A stretch of DNA of 64,000 bases, from contig JAKJDF010000004.1 in NCBI GenBank assembly GCA_022706085.1, forward strand, positions 124,001 through 188,000, written 5' to 3'. A model generated the notes under the pieces. The model worked only from the letters and a program-made list of their open reading frames with translations, ran no database searches and was not told the DNA's origin. Source of the stretch: Candidatus Latescibacterota bacterium (GTDB taxonomy: Bacteria; Latescibacterota; MWCZ01). Positions 17,468 to 25,424 of the stretch are shown here, one piece after another. The position numbers and the translations under genes are program-made. Position 1 is the first letter of the stretch; each line of letters starts with the position of its first letter.

Positions 17468-18154
17468 TCAGTGCTCCACCTGCCGTCGGTGCGCCTCAAT
17501 ATCGTATCCATTATCCCGCATGCTTTTGATAAACGTCTGCTCTTTTTTCAGCACATCGTCTATTGCCGCCGGCATGTCGTCAAGCACCTCCGCCGGAATA
17601 CTGACGACACCGTTCATGTCGGCGTGGAGAATGTCACCCGGATTGACCACGAGCCCGCCAACCTCCACCGGTATGTCAGCCTTGCCAACGTCAATCCAGC
17701 CATGGGAGACCACGACGTATTCGCTCCACGTCTTCATTCCCATCGCTTCAAGGGCTTCAAGGTCCCGTACCGCGCCGTCAGTGATGATTGCTCGAGCGCC
17801 AAGGACCTGTACCTGCGTGCCGACGATTTCGCCCCAGTGAGATGACCATCCTTTGCGGTGGCAGGTGTCCTTCACCACACAGATCGCCGGCTTGGGAGAC
17901 TCGTGGATCGACTCCAGCCATTTGAACCGTTCCCTTGGATCCGGCGGGAAGTTCTCATCGTACTCGACTATGGTGCAGGTCGTGGCATACCCCACGATAC
18001 GCCCCATATGGGGAAACCGGCACACAATCTGGGGCCCCATGTATCCCTCGCGACGGGACCGAACCTTGAACCGCTCAATCGCATTGGAGATGGTCGGGCT
18101 GTCCACCGATTCCAGCTTGCGTATCAGTTCCGGCGTGAGCTGACCTTTTGCCAT
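17468..18154 (-). CDS. RraA/HMG-aldolase-like protein
   Basis: A 228-residue member of the RraA-like fold, which includes 4-hydroxy-4-methyl-2-oxoglutarate/oxaloacetate aldolases and relatives; cytoplasmic. The hallmark GARAIITDGAVRDLEALEAM stretch near residues 122-141 has the Arg-Asp pair used for substrate and metal binding. Other signs are the N-terminal VDSPTISNAIER, the HWGEIVGTQVQVLGA region and the C-terminal NPGDILHADMNGVVSIP. It starts at an ATG with AAGGAG eight bases upstream, and sits 33 bases after the 18188-18985 gene. Homologues of this type often belong to sugar-acid or aromatic catabolism; the exact substrate is unknown, and RNase E regulation should not be assumed. Confidence 0.85.
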   Translation of the reverse strand: MAKGQLTPELIRKLESVDSPTISNAIERFKVRSRREGYMGPQIVCRFPHMGRIVGYATTCTIVEYDENFPPDPRERFKWLESIHESPKPAICVVKDTCHRKGWSSHWGEIVGTQVQVLGARAIITDGAVRDLEALEAMGMKTWSEYVVVSHGWIDVGKADIPVEVGGLVVNPGDILHADMNGVVSIPAEVLDDMPAAIDDVLKKEQTFIKSMRDNGYDIEAHRRQVEH

Positions 18155-18187
18155 TGCACAACTCCTTTCAACGAAGGTTGGGGATAT

Positions 18188-18985
18188 TCAGGACACCAGC
18201 ACCTCGTCTCCCACTTCGGCAATCCAGTTTCTGGTCCATTCAACTGCTTCAAAATCCTGGTCGAGCAGGTAATTTGTCAGAAACATCAAGCTATCGATTC
18301 TACCCCTTTTGAGCCATTCGAGCCCAAGTCTGCACTGATGTTGCATGAGGTCGAGTGGCATCGGCGCGCGATCTCCATAGTCCCAGAGATAAAGGCCAAG
18401 TGAACGCCTTTTGTCGGGAACGAGTCGCTCAAGTTTCTCAAGATTCGCTTCCAGGTGGGGCAATTCCCGCCCCCACCACTCCCAGAAACTCACGACGTCG
18501 AACATGTTCAGGTGCTCGACCACCGGCAGATCAAGCTGGTGTCGGTACAGCACTGCCCAGAGATCGAGCGTTCGGTGAGGGAGAACCAGCTTTTCACGAA
18601 TTCGCGCGAGTTTCTCAATCGAATGGACGGCATACCCGTCCTCCGGCTTCCCGTTGAAGAAGTCATCCATGAAAATGCCGGTGATGTTCGGGAAACGGCA
18701 CGCAAGGTCGCACAGCATGTCGAGTTCCTTGCCCCGTGCCCACCCGGTGACGCCGCCGGAGTCAACGATGGACCAGACGACCTCCCTCAGGGGGCGCATG
18801 ATACGGAGGTACGGCTCAAGGGGCGGGTAGGGGCCTTCGCGCGATACGATCATTGCGAGGCGCTCGACCCCCAGGTAATACGCGCCCTCTACCGGGGTAA
18901 CGCGGGTAATCGGGATGTTGTAGTACGTGTCGTCGCACGCCTGTTCGACGGCAAATAACCAGAGTTTGTCCTTTACCCTCACCAC
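18188..18985 (-). CDS. Protein of unknown function, possible TIM-barrel
   Basis: A 265-residue cytoplasmic protein. Alternating strand/helix pattern with NITGIFMDDFFNG near the middle, MFDVVSFWEWWGRELPHLE, LGLYLWDYGDRAPMPL and a closing WIAEVGDEVLVS suggests a (beta/alpha)8 barrel with acidic catalytic residues, such as the DD pair in FMDDFF; this is inference. GTG 18985 is chosen because GAGGGAG precedes it by seven bases; the open frame continues to 19330 but that extension is basic, low in structure and overlaps the divergent gene's region. It is upstream of the RraA-like gene in the same probable operon, so a role in the same catabolic route is likely. Confidence 0.7.
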   Translation of the reverse strand: MVRVKDKLWLFAVEQACDDTYYNIPITRVTPVEGAYYLGVERLAMIVSREGPYPPLEPYLRIMRPLREVVWSIVDSGGVTGWARGKELDMLCDLACRFPNITGIFMDDFFNGKPEDGYAVHSIEKLARIREKLVLPHRTLDLWAVLYRHQLDLPVVEHLNMFDVVSFWEWWGRELPHLEANLEKLERLVPDKRRSLGLYLWDYGDRAPMPLDLMQHQCRLGLEWLKRGRIDSLMFLTNYLLDQDFEAVEWTRNWIAEVGDEVLVS

Positions 18986-19194
18986 GCTGACACTCCCTCG
19001 CGTGTGATCGGCAATAGCGCCTGTTCCCCGAAAAAACCACTGTGAACGGAAACTTGTGCAAAATGGTACTCGCCGGTTGAAGAAAGGGGCAAGCCAACGC
19101 ACAAACCGCGAGGCATGGACACAATAAGCCCTCGCACTGTAAACTACAAAGGAGCGCGTGGAGCGTTTTCCCGATCGTTGCCATGGAGGACTCA

Positions 19195-20223
19195 ATGCCG
19201 GTTGAGTTGTGGGATCGCGCGCAGTGGCAGGAGTTTTCTGCGGCCCGCCCCTCGCCTTTTTTTTCCCAGACCGCATGGTTCGAGCCGACCTGCCGGCTGA
19301 TGAGTGCAGAACCTCTGTATCTCGCGGCAATCTCGAGGAACAACCCGGCTCTCTGTGTCTCTCTGGCGAGGAAGAAACGGTTGGGGCAGACCCTTATGCT
19401 CACCCCGGCAATTGCACCGTATTCCGCGTGGATCGAAAACCTCCCCGACGACCTTGCACCGGAGCGGCGAGAAGCCAGGCGGTTGGAGGTGATGGGGGAG
19501 CTTGCGGAGTCGTGTGAACAACATGCCGCATACTGCAGGATCGTTCTGCCGCCACAGGTTGTCGACGTCCGACCATTCCTGTGGCGGGGCTGGCGCACAG
19601 AAGTGCGGTACACGTACAAGATCCCGCTTGAAAACGGGGCACACCCCGTTTTCCGACAGAATGTGAGGAGGAACCTTCGCGACGCGCGTGAGGCGAATCT
19701 CAGAACCGAGTGTCTTACCGGCGAACAGGCGCACCGGGCGCTGAGAGAAACAGTGGCGGCAACATTCCGGAGGCAGGGAGAAGCCCCTCCACTTCCTGCA
19801 GAAGCGTGGGACGATTACCTCGGGCTCCTCTCGGCCTGCGACCACGTTACCACGATGGGGGTTTTCCATGGCGATTCGGTTCTGGCTGCCATAGCGATCG
19901 GGTTCGACCCACCTACTGCCACCGGCGCGGGCCAATCAGCGTATGAACTCATCGCGGGGACTACCGACGAAGGCGTACCCGTGGGAGCCAGCGCGATGGC
20001 CCTCTGCAGCGCGTTTGAATTCGCATCCGGGAAAGTGGGCGAGTTCGACTTCGCCGGAGCGAATATGGAGACGATTGCGCATTACAAACGCGGTTTCGGG
20101 GGAACCCTCACTCCCTACCTCGCCGTGGAATGGTCGCGCTCACGTACCGCTTCGTTTGTCGCGAAAACCGCGCCGACATGGAAGCACAGGCTTCGTGCTT
20201 TGCTCGCGAAGGGGCCGAGATGA
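19195..20223 (+). CDS. GNAT/FemAB-like acyl- or aminoacyltransferase
   Basis: A 342-residue cytoplasmic protein with the layout of FemAB or BioF2-like GNAT proteins (double GNAT fold). Recognisable parts are FFSQTAWFEPTCRL near the N-terminus, FRQNVRRNLRDAREANL in the middle (the common 'kt.R..irkA' helix), TTMGVFHGDSVLAAIAIGF, and the C-terminal GEFDFAGANMETIAHYKRGF, which matches the acetyl-CoA-side 'FdF.G..... ..fKr.FG' pattern. ATG 19195 follows GGAGG six bases away; an ATG at 19183 overlaps that site. It opens a four-gene operon with two glycosyltransferases, so it probably modifies an envelope glycan or its lipid carrier. Confidence 0.78.
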   Translation: MPVELWDRAQWQEFSAARPSPFFSQTAWFEPTCRLMSAEPLYLAAISRNNPALCVSLARKKRLGQTLMLTPAIAPYSAWIENLPDDLAPERREARRLEVMGELAESCEQHAAYCRIVLPPQVVDVRPFLWRGWRTEVRYTYKIPLENGAHPVFRQNVRRNLRDAREANLRTECLTGEQAHRALRETVAATFRRQGEAPPLPAEAWDDYLGLLSACDHVTTMGVFHGDSVLAAIAIGFDPPTATGAGQSAYELIAGTTDEGVPVGASAMALCSAFEFASGKVGEFDFAGANMETIAHYKRGFGGTLTPYLAVEWSRSRTASFVAKTAPTWKHRLRALLAKGPR

Positions 20224-21392
20224 ACGCACGTAACGGCGGTGGCATCGCAGTCGACATGGTTGTGTACAACGACCTCAGGCACGACGCCCGTGTTTTCAAG
20301 GAGGCGACGTCGCTTATCGCCGCCGGTTACGACGTCCGCGTCATCGGAATGGAAACTCCGCGCACCGCGCCGTTGATTGGCTGGGAAGAGGTACCTTTCG
20401 AAAGACTCCCGGTGGGAACATCGGACTCGCTGCGCATCAGGTACGCGTGTTTCTGGCGGCGCGCATTCGGGGCGTTGATGAAACGCAGAGCCCGGATCAT
20501 CCACGCCCATGACCTCGACACGCTGTTTCCAGCCTGGTTGGCAGCTTCGCTGACGCGCGCACTGCTCGTACACGACGCCCATGAACTCTGGGTGGAGCTC
20601 CCCAGTCTCGTGGGCAGACCGGTCGTTCGCGCCGCGTGGCAGGGGTTCGCGAAAACGCTGATCCCCCGATGTGATGCCGTGATAACGGTATGTGAGGGTA
20701 TTGCGGAGGAACTGCGCTCCCGATACGGTGCCAGCGCGGTCGTGCTGCGCAATCTGCCGAAGAAGATCGGCCCCGTTGAACCGGCGCCGATTCGCGAGAT
20801 GACGGGGTGTCCCCTTTCGCGTGTGCTTGTCCTTTACCAGGGTGGTTTCCTTCCGGGGCTGGGTATAGAACGGGCGATTGACGCCATGACTTTTCTTCCT
20901 GACGCGCACCTTGTCCTCATCGGGGCAGGGCCGCTGAGGGAAACCATGGAGCGCCGCGCCGCGGCGTCGCCGGCAAGGGAGCGGATAAGCTTTCTCGACG
21001 CCGTTCCGTTCAGGGATCTGCCTCCGTACACGGCAGCGTGCGACGTTGGGCTGTTCCTGGGCGAGTCCGCCGGCCTGAACCTGCAGCTTGCTCTGCCCAA
21101 CAAGCTGTTTGAGTACATTGCGGCGGGAGTCCCTGTAGTGGCGACTGGTTGGCCAGAGATCCGACGGGTGGTTCGGGAGTACGACGTCGGTGTCCTGGTT
21201 GAGCCGGGATGCGACCTTGAGGCGGTCGCGAACGCGATACGGACGGCCGCCTCCCATAGAGAACGGTTATCCGCGAACTGCGTGAAAGCCGCGCGCGAGC
21301 TTACCTGGGAGCGCGAATCCGGCCGCTTGCTTGAGGTGTATGCCAGGCTTTCCGCCCGCAACTCCTCCCCGGAGAACACGAACGATGGCTGA
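20220..21392 (+). CDS. Glycosyltransferase family 4
   Basis: A GT-B fold transferase of 390 residues. The N-terminal domain begins IAVDMVVYNDLRHDARVFKEA and contains IIHAHDLDTLFPAW and LVHDAHELW, the usual acceptor-side segments. The C-terminal domain has VLYQGGFLPGLGIERAIDA, AHLVLIGAGPL and the nucleotide-sugar-binding ESAGLNLQLALPNKLFEYIA with the E-x7-type acidic pair, followed by GVPVVATGWPEI. The ATG overlaps the stop of the preceding gene (ATGA), so translation is coupled. It likely adds a sugar to a cell-surface glycan; donor and acceptor are not readable from sequence. Confidence 0.92.
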   Translation: MNARNGGGIAVDMVVYNDLRHDARVFKEATSLIAAGYDVRVIGMETPRTAPLIGWEEVPFERLPVGTSDSLRIRYACFWRRAFGALMKRRARIIHAHDLDTLFPAWLAASLTRALLVHDAHELWVELPSLVGRPVVRAAWQGFAKTLIPRCDAVITVCEGIAEELRSRYGASAVVLRNLPKKIGPVEPAPIREMTGCPLSRVLVLYQGGFLPGLGIERAIDAMTFLPDAHLVLIGAGPLRETMERRAAASPARERISFLDAVPFRDLPPYTAACDVGLFLGESAGLNLQLALPNKLFEYIAAGVPVVATGWPEIRRVVREYDVGVLVEPGCDLEAVANAIRTAASHRERLSANCVKAARELTWERESGRLLEVYARLSARNSSPENTNDG

Positions 21393-22326
21393 GATAACCG
21401 TTCTCATGCCAACGCATAACCGGCCGGAGCATGTTACCGCGGCGCTGGAAGCACTCGCGGGGCAATTCGAGAGAGAAGTGCCGTTTTCGGTCGTTGTGGT
21501 AGATGATGGGTCGGTTCCAGCAGTTGAGCTGGATCCCGGGTTGTACCCGTTCCGACTGATTCTCCGCCGACTGGAGAAAAACTGCGGACGTTCGGCCGCG
21601 AGAAATGCCGGGCTGGCTCTCGTGGATAGCCCGCTGGTGGTTTTTCTCGACGATGACATGAGGGTCCTTCCGGGTTTCATACGCGCCTTCCGGGAGGCAA
21701 TGGACCCGGCGGAACGGGCGGTCGGGTTGGGAAGCGTTTGTTTCCACCCCGACGTTCCGCGCGATGCACTGACACGTTACCTTGAAACTCGCGGCATTGC
21801 AAAACTGCGGGCCAACGAACCGATACCGTTCAGGTATTTTTTGACCTATAACTCTGCGGTGCCGACGTTTCTTCTGCGCGAAGTTGGGGGCTTCAGTGAA
21901 CGAGTGCGCGCCTGGGGAGGCGAAGACATTGAACTGGCGTGGCGGTTGCAGAAACACGGAGCGCGGTTCGTCCGTGTGCCGCAGGCGCGCGCGTATCACG
22001 CTCACAGGCGGCGCCTGGAGGATGTTCTCTCCCTGTCCGAATCGTTCGCGAGGGAGTGCATGCCCGTTCTTTTTGACGAAGACCCTGTCTTCATCACGCA
22101 GCTCCGCGCAGATCTGCTCGGCCCGAATCAACACGCGGGAAAAAGCTGTTGGAAACGCGGCGCAATTCGATTTTTGACGACACCGGGGATTTCGCATCGT
22201 GTGGAAGTGCTCGTGAAGCGACACCTCGGCGCGCGCTGGCCGATGTGGGTTTTCGACTATCTGATAGCGTCGGCATGGCGGCGAGGGCTGGATCAGGCCT
22301 TTGCGCGACGCGAGGTACGCGAATGA
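21385..22326 (+). CDS. Glycosyltransferase family 2
   Basis: A GT-A fold transferase of 313 residues. Motifs in order: ITVLMPTHNRPEHVTAALEA, VVVVDDGS, NCGRSAARNAGLALV, the metal-binding VVFLDDDM, and GGFSERVRAWGGEDIELAWR with the ED catalytic pair. ATG 21385 lies eight bases inside the preceding gene's end; the longer frame from 21331 is in another gene's coding region. It is the third gene of the 19195-23276 operon. Confidence 0.92.
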   Translation: MAEITVLMPTHNRPEHVTAALEALAGQFEREVPFSVVVVDDGSVPAVELDPGLYPFRLILRRLEKNCGRSAARNAGLALVDSPLVVFLDDDMRVLPGFIRAFREAMDPAERAVGLGSVCFHPDVPRDALTRYLETRGIAKLRANEPIPFRYFLTYNSAVPTFLLREVGGFSERVRAWGGEDIELAWRLQKHGARFVRVPQARAYHAHRRRLEDVLSLSESFARECMPVLFDEDPVFITQLRADLLGPNQHAGKSCWKRGAIRFLTTPGISHRVEVLVKRHLGARWPMWVFDYLIASAWRRGLDQAFARREVRE

Positions 22327-23276
22327 CTGCACCGCGGTTGCGAACCGTCATTGTCATTGCGCTGCTATTCTGCGGATGCGGAGGATACCAGCTCGAATCG
22401 GGTCTCCACGCACTCCCGCCGACGCGCGCGGCGCACCTTGTCTTCGTGCGTTCATTTGGGCAACGCGGTTCGTCATCCGGATGTTTCCGTCAACCGCAGG
22501 GGGTCGCGTGTGCGTCATTCGGGCACTGGTACGTCGCGGACACAGGGAACGACCGCATACAGGAGTTTGACGGCGAGGGGCGTTACGTTCGCGAAATCGG
22601 CGGGTTCGGGTGGAGCGACGGCCAGTTCAACCGCCCGGCGGGCATCGCGGCAGGCCGCAATCTCGATATCTGGGTGGCCGACACGTACAACCGGCGTCTG
22701 GTGAGGCTGGGCGAGGACCTCGTCTGGGCGGGCGTGATCAACAAAGACGAGGAAGGCGGCCCGCTCGGATATCCGAACGGCATCGCGCTTAACGTTGACG
22801 CCAGTATCTGGTGCACCGACACCGATGCGGATCGACTCATCCGGCTCTACCAGGAAGCCCCGTCAGAACTGGGAACGCGCATCCAGTCAACCGGAATACT
22901 CTCCAACCCCGCCGGGGTGGCGTGCGGCCCCGACGGGACCATCGTGGTTGCAGATACCGGGAACGACAGGATCGCATTGTTTGACCGCTTCGGGACACTT
23001 CTGCGCACCTGGGGAGAGGGGATTCTTCTGCGTCCCCGGGGCGTGAATGTCACTCCACAGGGGGACATACTGGTTGCGGACACCGGGAACAACCGGCTGG
23101 TATTCCTCAACCGGATGTATCACCTTATAGGTGAACACGGGATGCGCGGAAGCGAATACGGCCAGTTCCTGGAACCCTGCAGCGTGGCAAGTGACCCCGC
23201 CGGAAACGTTTTGTGGGTGGCAGACACGGGAAACAACCGGGTGCAGGTTTTCCGGATCATTCGAACCGCCGAGTAG
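22323..23276 (+). CDS. NHL-repeat lipoprotein
   Basis: A 317-residue predicted lipoprotein: the N-terminus TVIVIALLFCGCGG has a lipobox-like LFCGC. About six NHL repeats follow, each built around forms of GVA.....WVADTGNDRIQ.F (for example WYVADTGNDRIQEFD, IWVADTYNRRLVRL, TIVVADTGNDRIALFD, ILVADTGNNRLVFLN and LWVADTGNNRVQVF), predicting a six-bladed beta-propeller on the periplasmic or outer side. It begins at the ATGA overlap with the GT2 gene and ends 19 bases from a convergent gene. The coupling to two glycosyltransferases suggests a glycan-binding or enzymatic role in the envelope. Confidence 0.88.
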   Translation: MTAPRLRTVIVIALLFCGCGGYQLESGLHALPPTRAAHLVFVRSFGQRGSSSGCFRQPQGVACASFGHWYVADTGNDRIQEFDGEGRYVREIGGFGWSDGQFNRPAGIAAGRNLDIWVADTYNRRLVRLGEDLVWAGVINKDEEGGPLGYPNGIALNVDASIWCTDTDADRLIRLYQEAPSELGTRIQSTGILSNPAGVACGPDGTIVVADTGNDRIALFDRFGTLLRTWGEGILLRPRGVNVTPQGDILVADTGNNRLVFLNRMYHLIGEHGMRGSEYGQFLEPCSVASDPAGNVLWVADTGNNRVQVFRIIRTAE

Positions 23277-23295
23277 AGCCTTTGAAGCCGCTTCC

Positions 23296-24756
23296 TCAGA
23301 GTCCCTGCTTCGTGTGCGATTTTGCGAGCATGCCTTCGAAGACGGCCGCCCCTTCCCGGAACAGATTTAGAACGGTGGCGCGCTGCTGCTTGTTGTGGAA
23401 GCGTCCCTTCGCATTGACCCAGTCAACTGAGCCACGGACCGCATCTGCGAAGAACCGGGCGGCTTCTTCCCGTGCCGGGGAAGGAGCGCCCGTTTGGACG
23501 TAAACCGGACTCGTGTGCGCAAAGACGGCCTGATTGAAGCTGTCGCGGGCATTGCCTGAGCAGCGGACAGCAATCCACCCGTCGGTTTCCGGGAGCACTG
23601 TCTGAACAAACGATCCCTCCCGGCTACCACCTTCGAACTCCTGCCGCGCGATCACCAGACCATCGCGGACTATCTCTACGGCCTCAATCGGGTGGAAAGA
23701 ACGCCACTCGGCTTTCACTTCCAGGGCGCGTTTTGAGGTGCAGGGCAGAAACGCCCCCGGCCCGTGACCATCCACGGAAAGGAGCAAAGCCGGACCATTC
23801 GTAATGAATGTCTGACCCTTCTTCAATGCTGCCAGCCAGGTGTCGTATGAAAACTCTATCCCGGTGCAGGCGTACACACGGTTATTTGAACAGACGAACC
23901 AGTCGCTTCCGGTGCTCGCCGGCAGATGGAATCCGCAGTTGAGCATTTTGTACCACAAGTCGTACTCCGGGGTCATCCAGTATGGATCAAAAAGGTTCAG
24001 CGCGTCCAGCTTGCCCAACGCGGCTGCCACCGGAGCTTCCATACCGAGGCCATTGTGGCACCACACCACTATCCCGCCCTGCCGGTGCGCGTCGTCGCAG
24101 GCCCAGCAGAGCGGAGGATAGTCCGGGCTGAAATCGTTTACGAGCATACCGCGACTGACCGGTTCCACCTGATCATGTATCCGGAACACGAGCAGGTGAC
24201 CGTACCCGAAAGGTCCCTCCCAGAGGTTGTGACGGACCTCTTCTCCCACATCCACTACATGATGTGCGGTGCTAAACTCGGTGAATGCGCCGAGAGGAAA
24301 ACGGTTCGACGCGTACGGGAGGTCCCACCGCTGGAGAATGCTCACCACCGTGACGACGAAGTCATTCACGTGTGGTTCAAGGCGAAGCCGCTCATACGGC
24401 TGTTTTTCGTTCTGATCGTAGTGGATGTGCGTGTTGCCCGGGTACCAGCCCATACGTGGGAGATCAACCCATCGCCTCAGTTCCAGTGCGACGTCGAGGT
24501 CGCCTTTCCAGGGGACATTGAGGTTTTTCATCAGCGGCTCGTACTCAGTACCGCGTTCCACAACAATGCGACATGGGCCACCCTTTACCGGAACGGAGAA
24601 CTCCCCGTTGCAGTAGAACGAAACCAGCCCATTCCCCACCTTGAGGACCGCACCATCGGGCGTTTTTACTCCGCCCTCGCAATCGACTACGCTGACTTTC
24701 GCCTCGCGGAGTTCGCCGTTCGCCGCGTCAGTGATGCGCCCGTGCAATGTCGGCAT
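23296..24756 (-). CDS. CehA/McbA-like PHP-domain metallohydrolase
   Basis: A 486-residue protein without signal peptide. The first 95 residues resemble a carboxypeptidase-regulatory-like beta domain (HGRITDAANGELREAKVSV). The catalytic part starts with YPGNTHIHYDQN (about residues 100-112), the HxH metal motif of PHP hydrolases, followed by GIVVWCHNG and LPASTGSDWFV with further metal ligands. Related CehA proteins cleave ester or carbamate bonds; the natural substrate here is unknown. ATG 24756 has GGAGGTG immediately upstream, so the open extension to 24840 is rejected. It converges on the NHL lipoprotein gene and diverges from the receiver gene. Confidence 0.82.
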   Translation of the reverse strand: MPTLHGRITDAANGELREAKVSVVDCEGGVKTPDGAVLKVGNGLVSFYCNGEFSVPVKGGPCRIVVERGTEYEPLMKNLNVPWKGDLDVALELRRWVDLPRMGWYPGNTHIHYDQNEKQPYERLRLEPHVNDFVVTVVSILQRWDLPYASNRFPLGAFTEFSTAHHVVDVGEEVRHNLWEGPFGYGHLLVFRIHDQVEPVSRGMLVNDFSPDYPPLCWACDDAHRQGGIVVWCHNGLGMEAPVAAALGKLDALNLFDPYWMTPEYDLWYKMLNCGFHLPASTGSDWFVCSNNRVYACTGIEFSYDTWLAALKKGQTFITNGPALLLSVDGHGPGAFLPCTSKRALEVKAEWRSFHPIEAVEIVRDGLVIARQEFEGGSREGSFVQTVLPETDGWIAVRCSGNARDSFNQAVFAHTSPVYVQTGAPSPAREEAARFFADAVRGSVDWVNAKGRFHNKQQRATVLNLFREGAAVFEGMLAKSHTKQGL

Positions 24757-24849
24757 TGTCCACCTCCCTGCGGTGATGCAGAAGCCTTTTGAGATAGTAT
24801 CGTTAACGGCCCGCTCCGGACAAAATGAGACTGGAGGCACAGAACGGTC

Positions 24850-24883
24850 TTGTCAGATTTCACAAACCGTATATCTTTGTGAA
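24850..24883 (+). promoter_or_regulatory. Candidate promoter overlapping a 25-bp palindrome
   Basis: TTG at 24850-24852 and TATCTTTG at 24872-24879 are 19 bases apart, matching the Bacteroidota-type -33/-7 promoter pattern (TTG ... TAnnTTTG). The -7 box overlaps a perfect inverted repeat, TTCACAAA at 24859-24866 and TTTGTGAA at 24876-24883, with a nine-base spacer, which could be an operator for a dimeric regulator. The site is 20-45 bases before the receiver start at 24903. Use of this promoter type in this organism is inference. Confidence 0.4.
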
Positions 24884-24902
24884 CTGGAGCACACTCTCAC
24901 CA

Positions 24903-25424
24903 ATGACAGATCGTCCCCGAACGCCGCGGGTGCATGCTGTGGCCAGACACAAAACCATCCTTGTCGTAGATGATAACCCGTCCATGCGGGCGATTCTGGC
25001 CATCTGGCTGAACAGGTTCGTTCATCTTCCCTTCCGCCTTCGCGTGCTTACGGCGCGGGACGGCGAAGAAGCGTGGCGAATACTGTGCGTTTCCCGAGTG
25101 GATCTCCTGCTTGCCAATCATCATATGCCACAAACGCCGGGCACCCAGCTGATCCGCCGGGTGAAATCGAGCACGCGGCTGCGGAATGTCCCGTGTGTAC
25201 TGGAAAGTATCGGGGAACTCCCGGGCCTCGCCGCCGAAGGACTATCCTGCGGCGCAGATTTCGTTATTTCCCTCCTGAACAACGACAAATCTGATCTCGA
25301 GTTCGTGCTTGCGACGGCGCTTGGAGTTTCGCCGCACATGGAAATCGATTTGGGGCGCAACCCGCACGAATCCGTTCTAACGCCGCAGTGGTGGGCCACC
25401 TCGTGGAACAGCTCCCCCTTGTGA
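24903..25424 (+). CDS. Degenerate response-regulator receiver domain protein
   Basis: A stand-alone CheY-like domain of 173 residues. The acidic pair is present (ILVVDDNPSMRAIL, Asp23-Asp24), and the D-x-x-M-P phosphorylation motif is aligned with NHHMP, so the phospho-acceptor aspartate is replaced by Asn72. The conserved lysine near the fifth strand is also not evident (FVISLLNND). It should therefore not be phosphorylated normally and may act as a constitutive binding module. The N-terminus is placed at ATG 24903; an ATG at 24825 would read through the palindrome. Its 3' end overlaps the start of the tRNA nucleotidyltransferase by 37 bases. No histidine kinase is nearby. Confidence 0.72.
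   Translation: MTDRPRTPRVHAVARHKTILVVDDNPSMRAILAIWLNRFVHLPFRLRVLTARDGEEAWRILCVSRVDLLLANHHMPQTPGTQLIRRVKSSTRLRNVPCVLESIGELPGLAAEGLSCGADFVISLLNNDKSDLEFVLATALGVSPHMEIDLGRNPHESVLTPQWWATSWNSSPL

Noticed and set aside
18986-19330. N-terminal extension of the 18188-18985 protein up to 19330
   Set aside because: The extension is Arg/Ser-rich without structure and runs across the divergent gene's promoter and start; a GTG with a good ribosome site lies at 18985.
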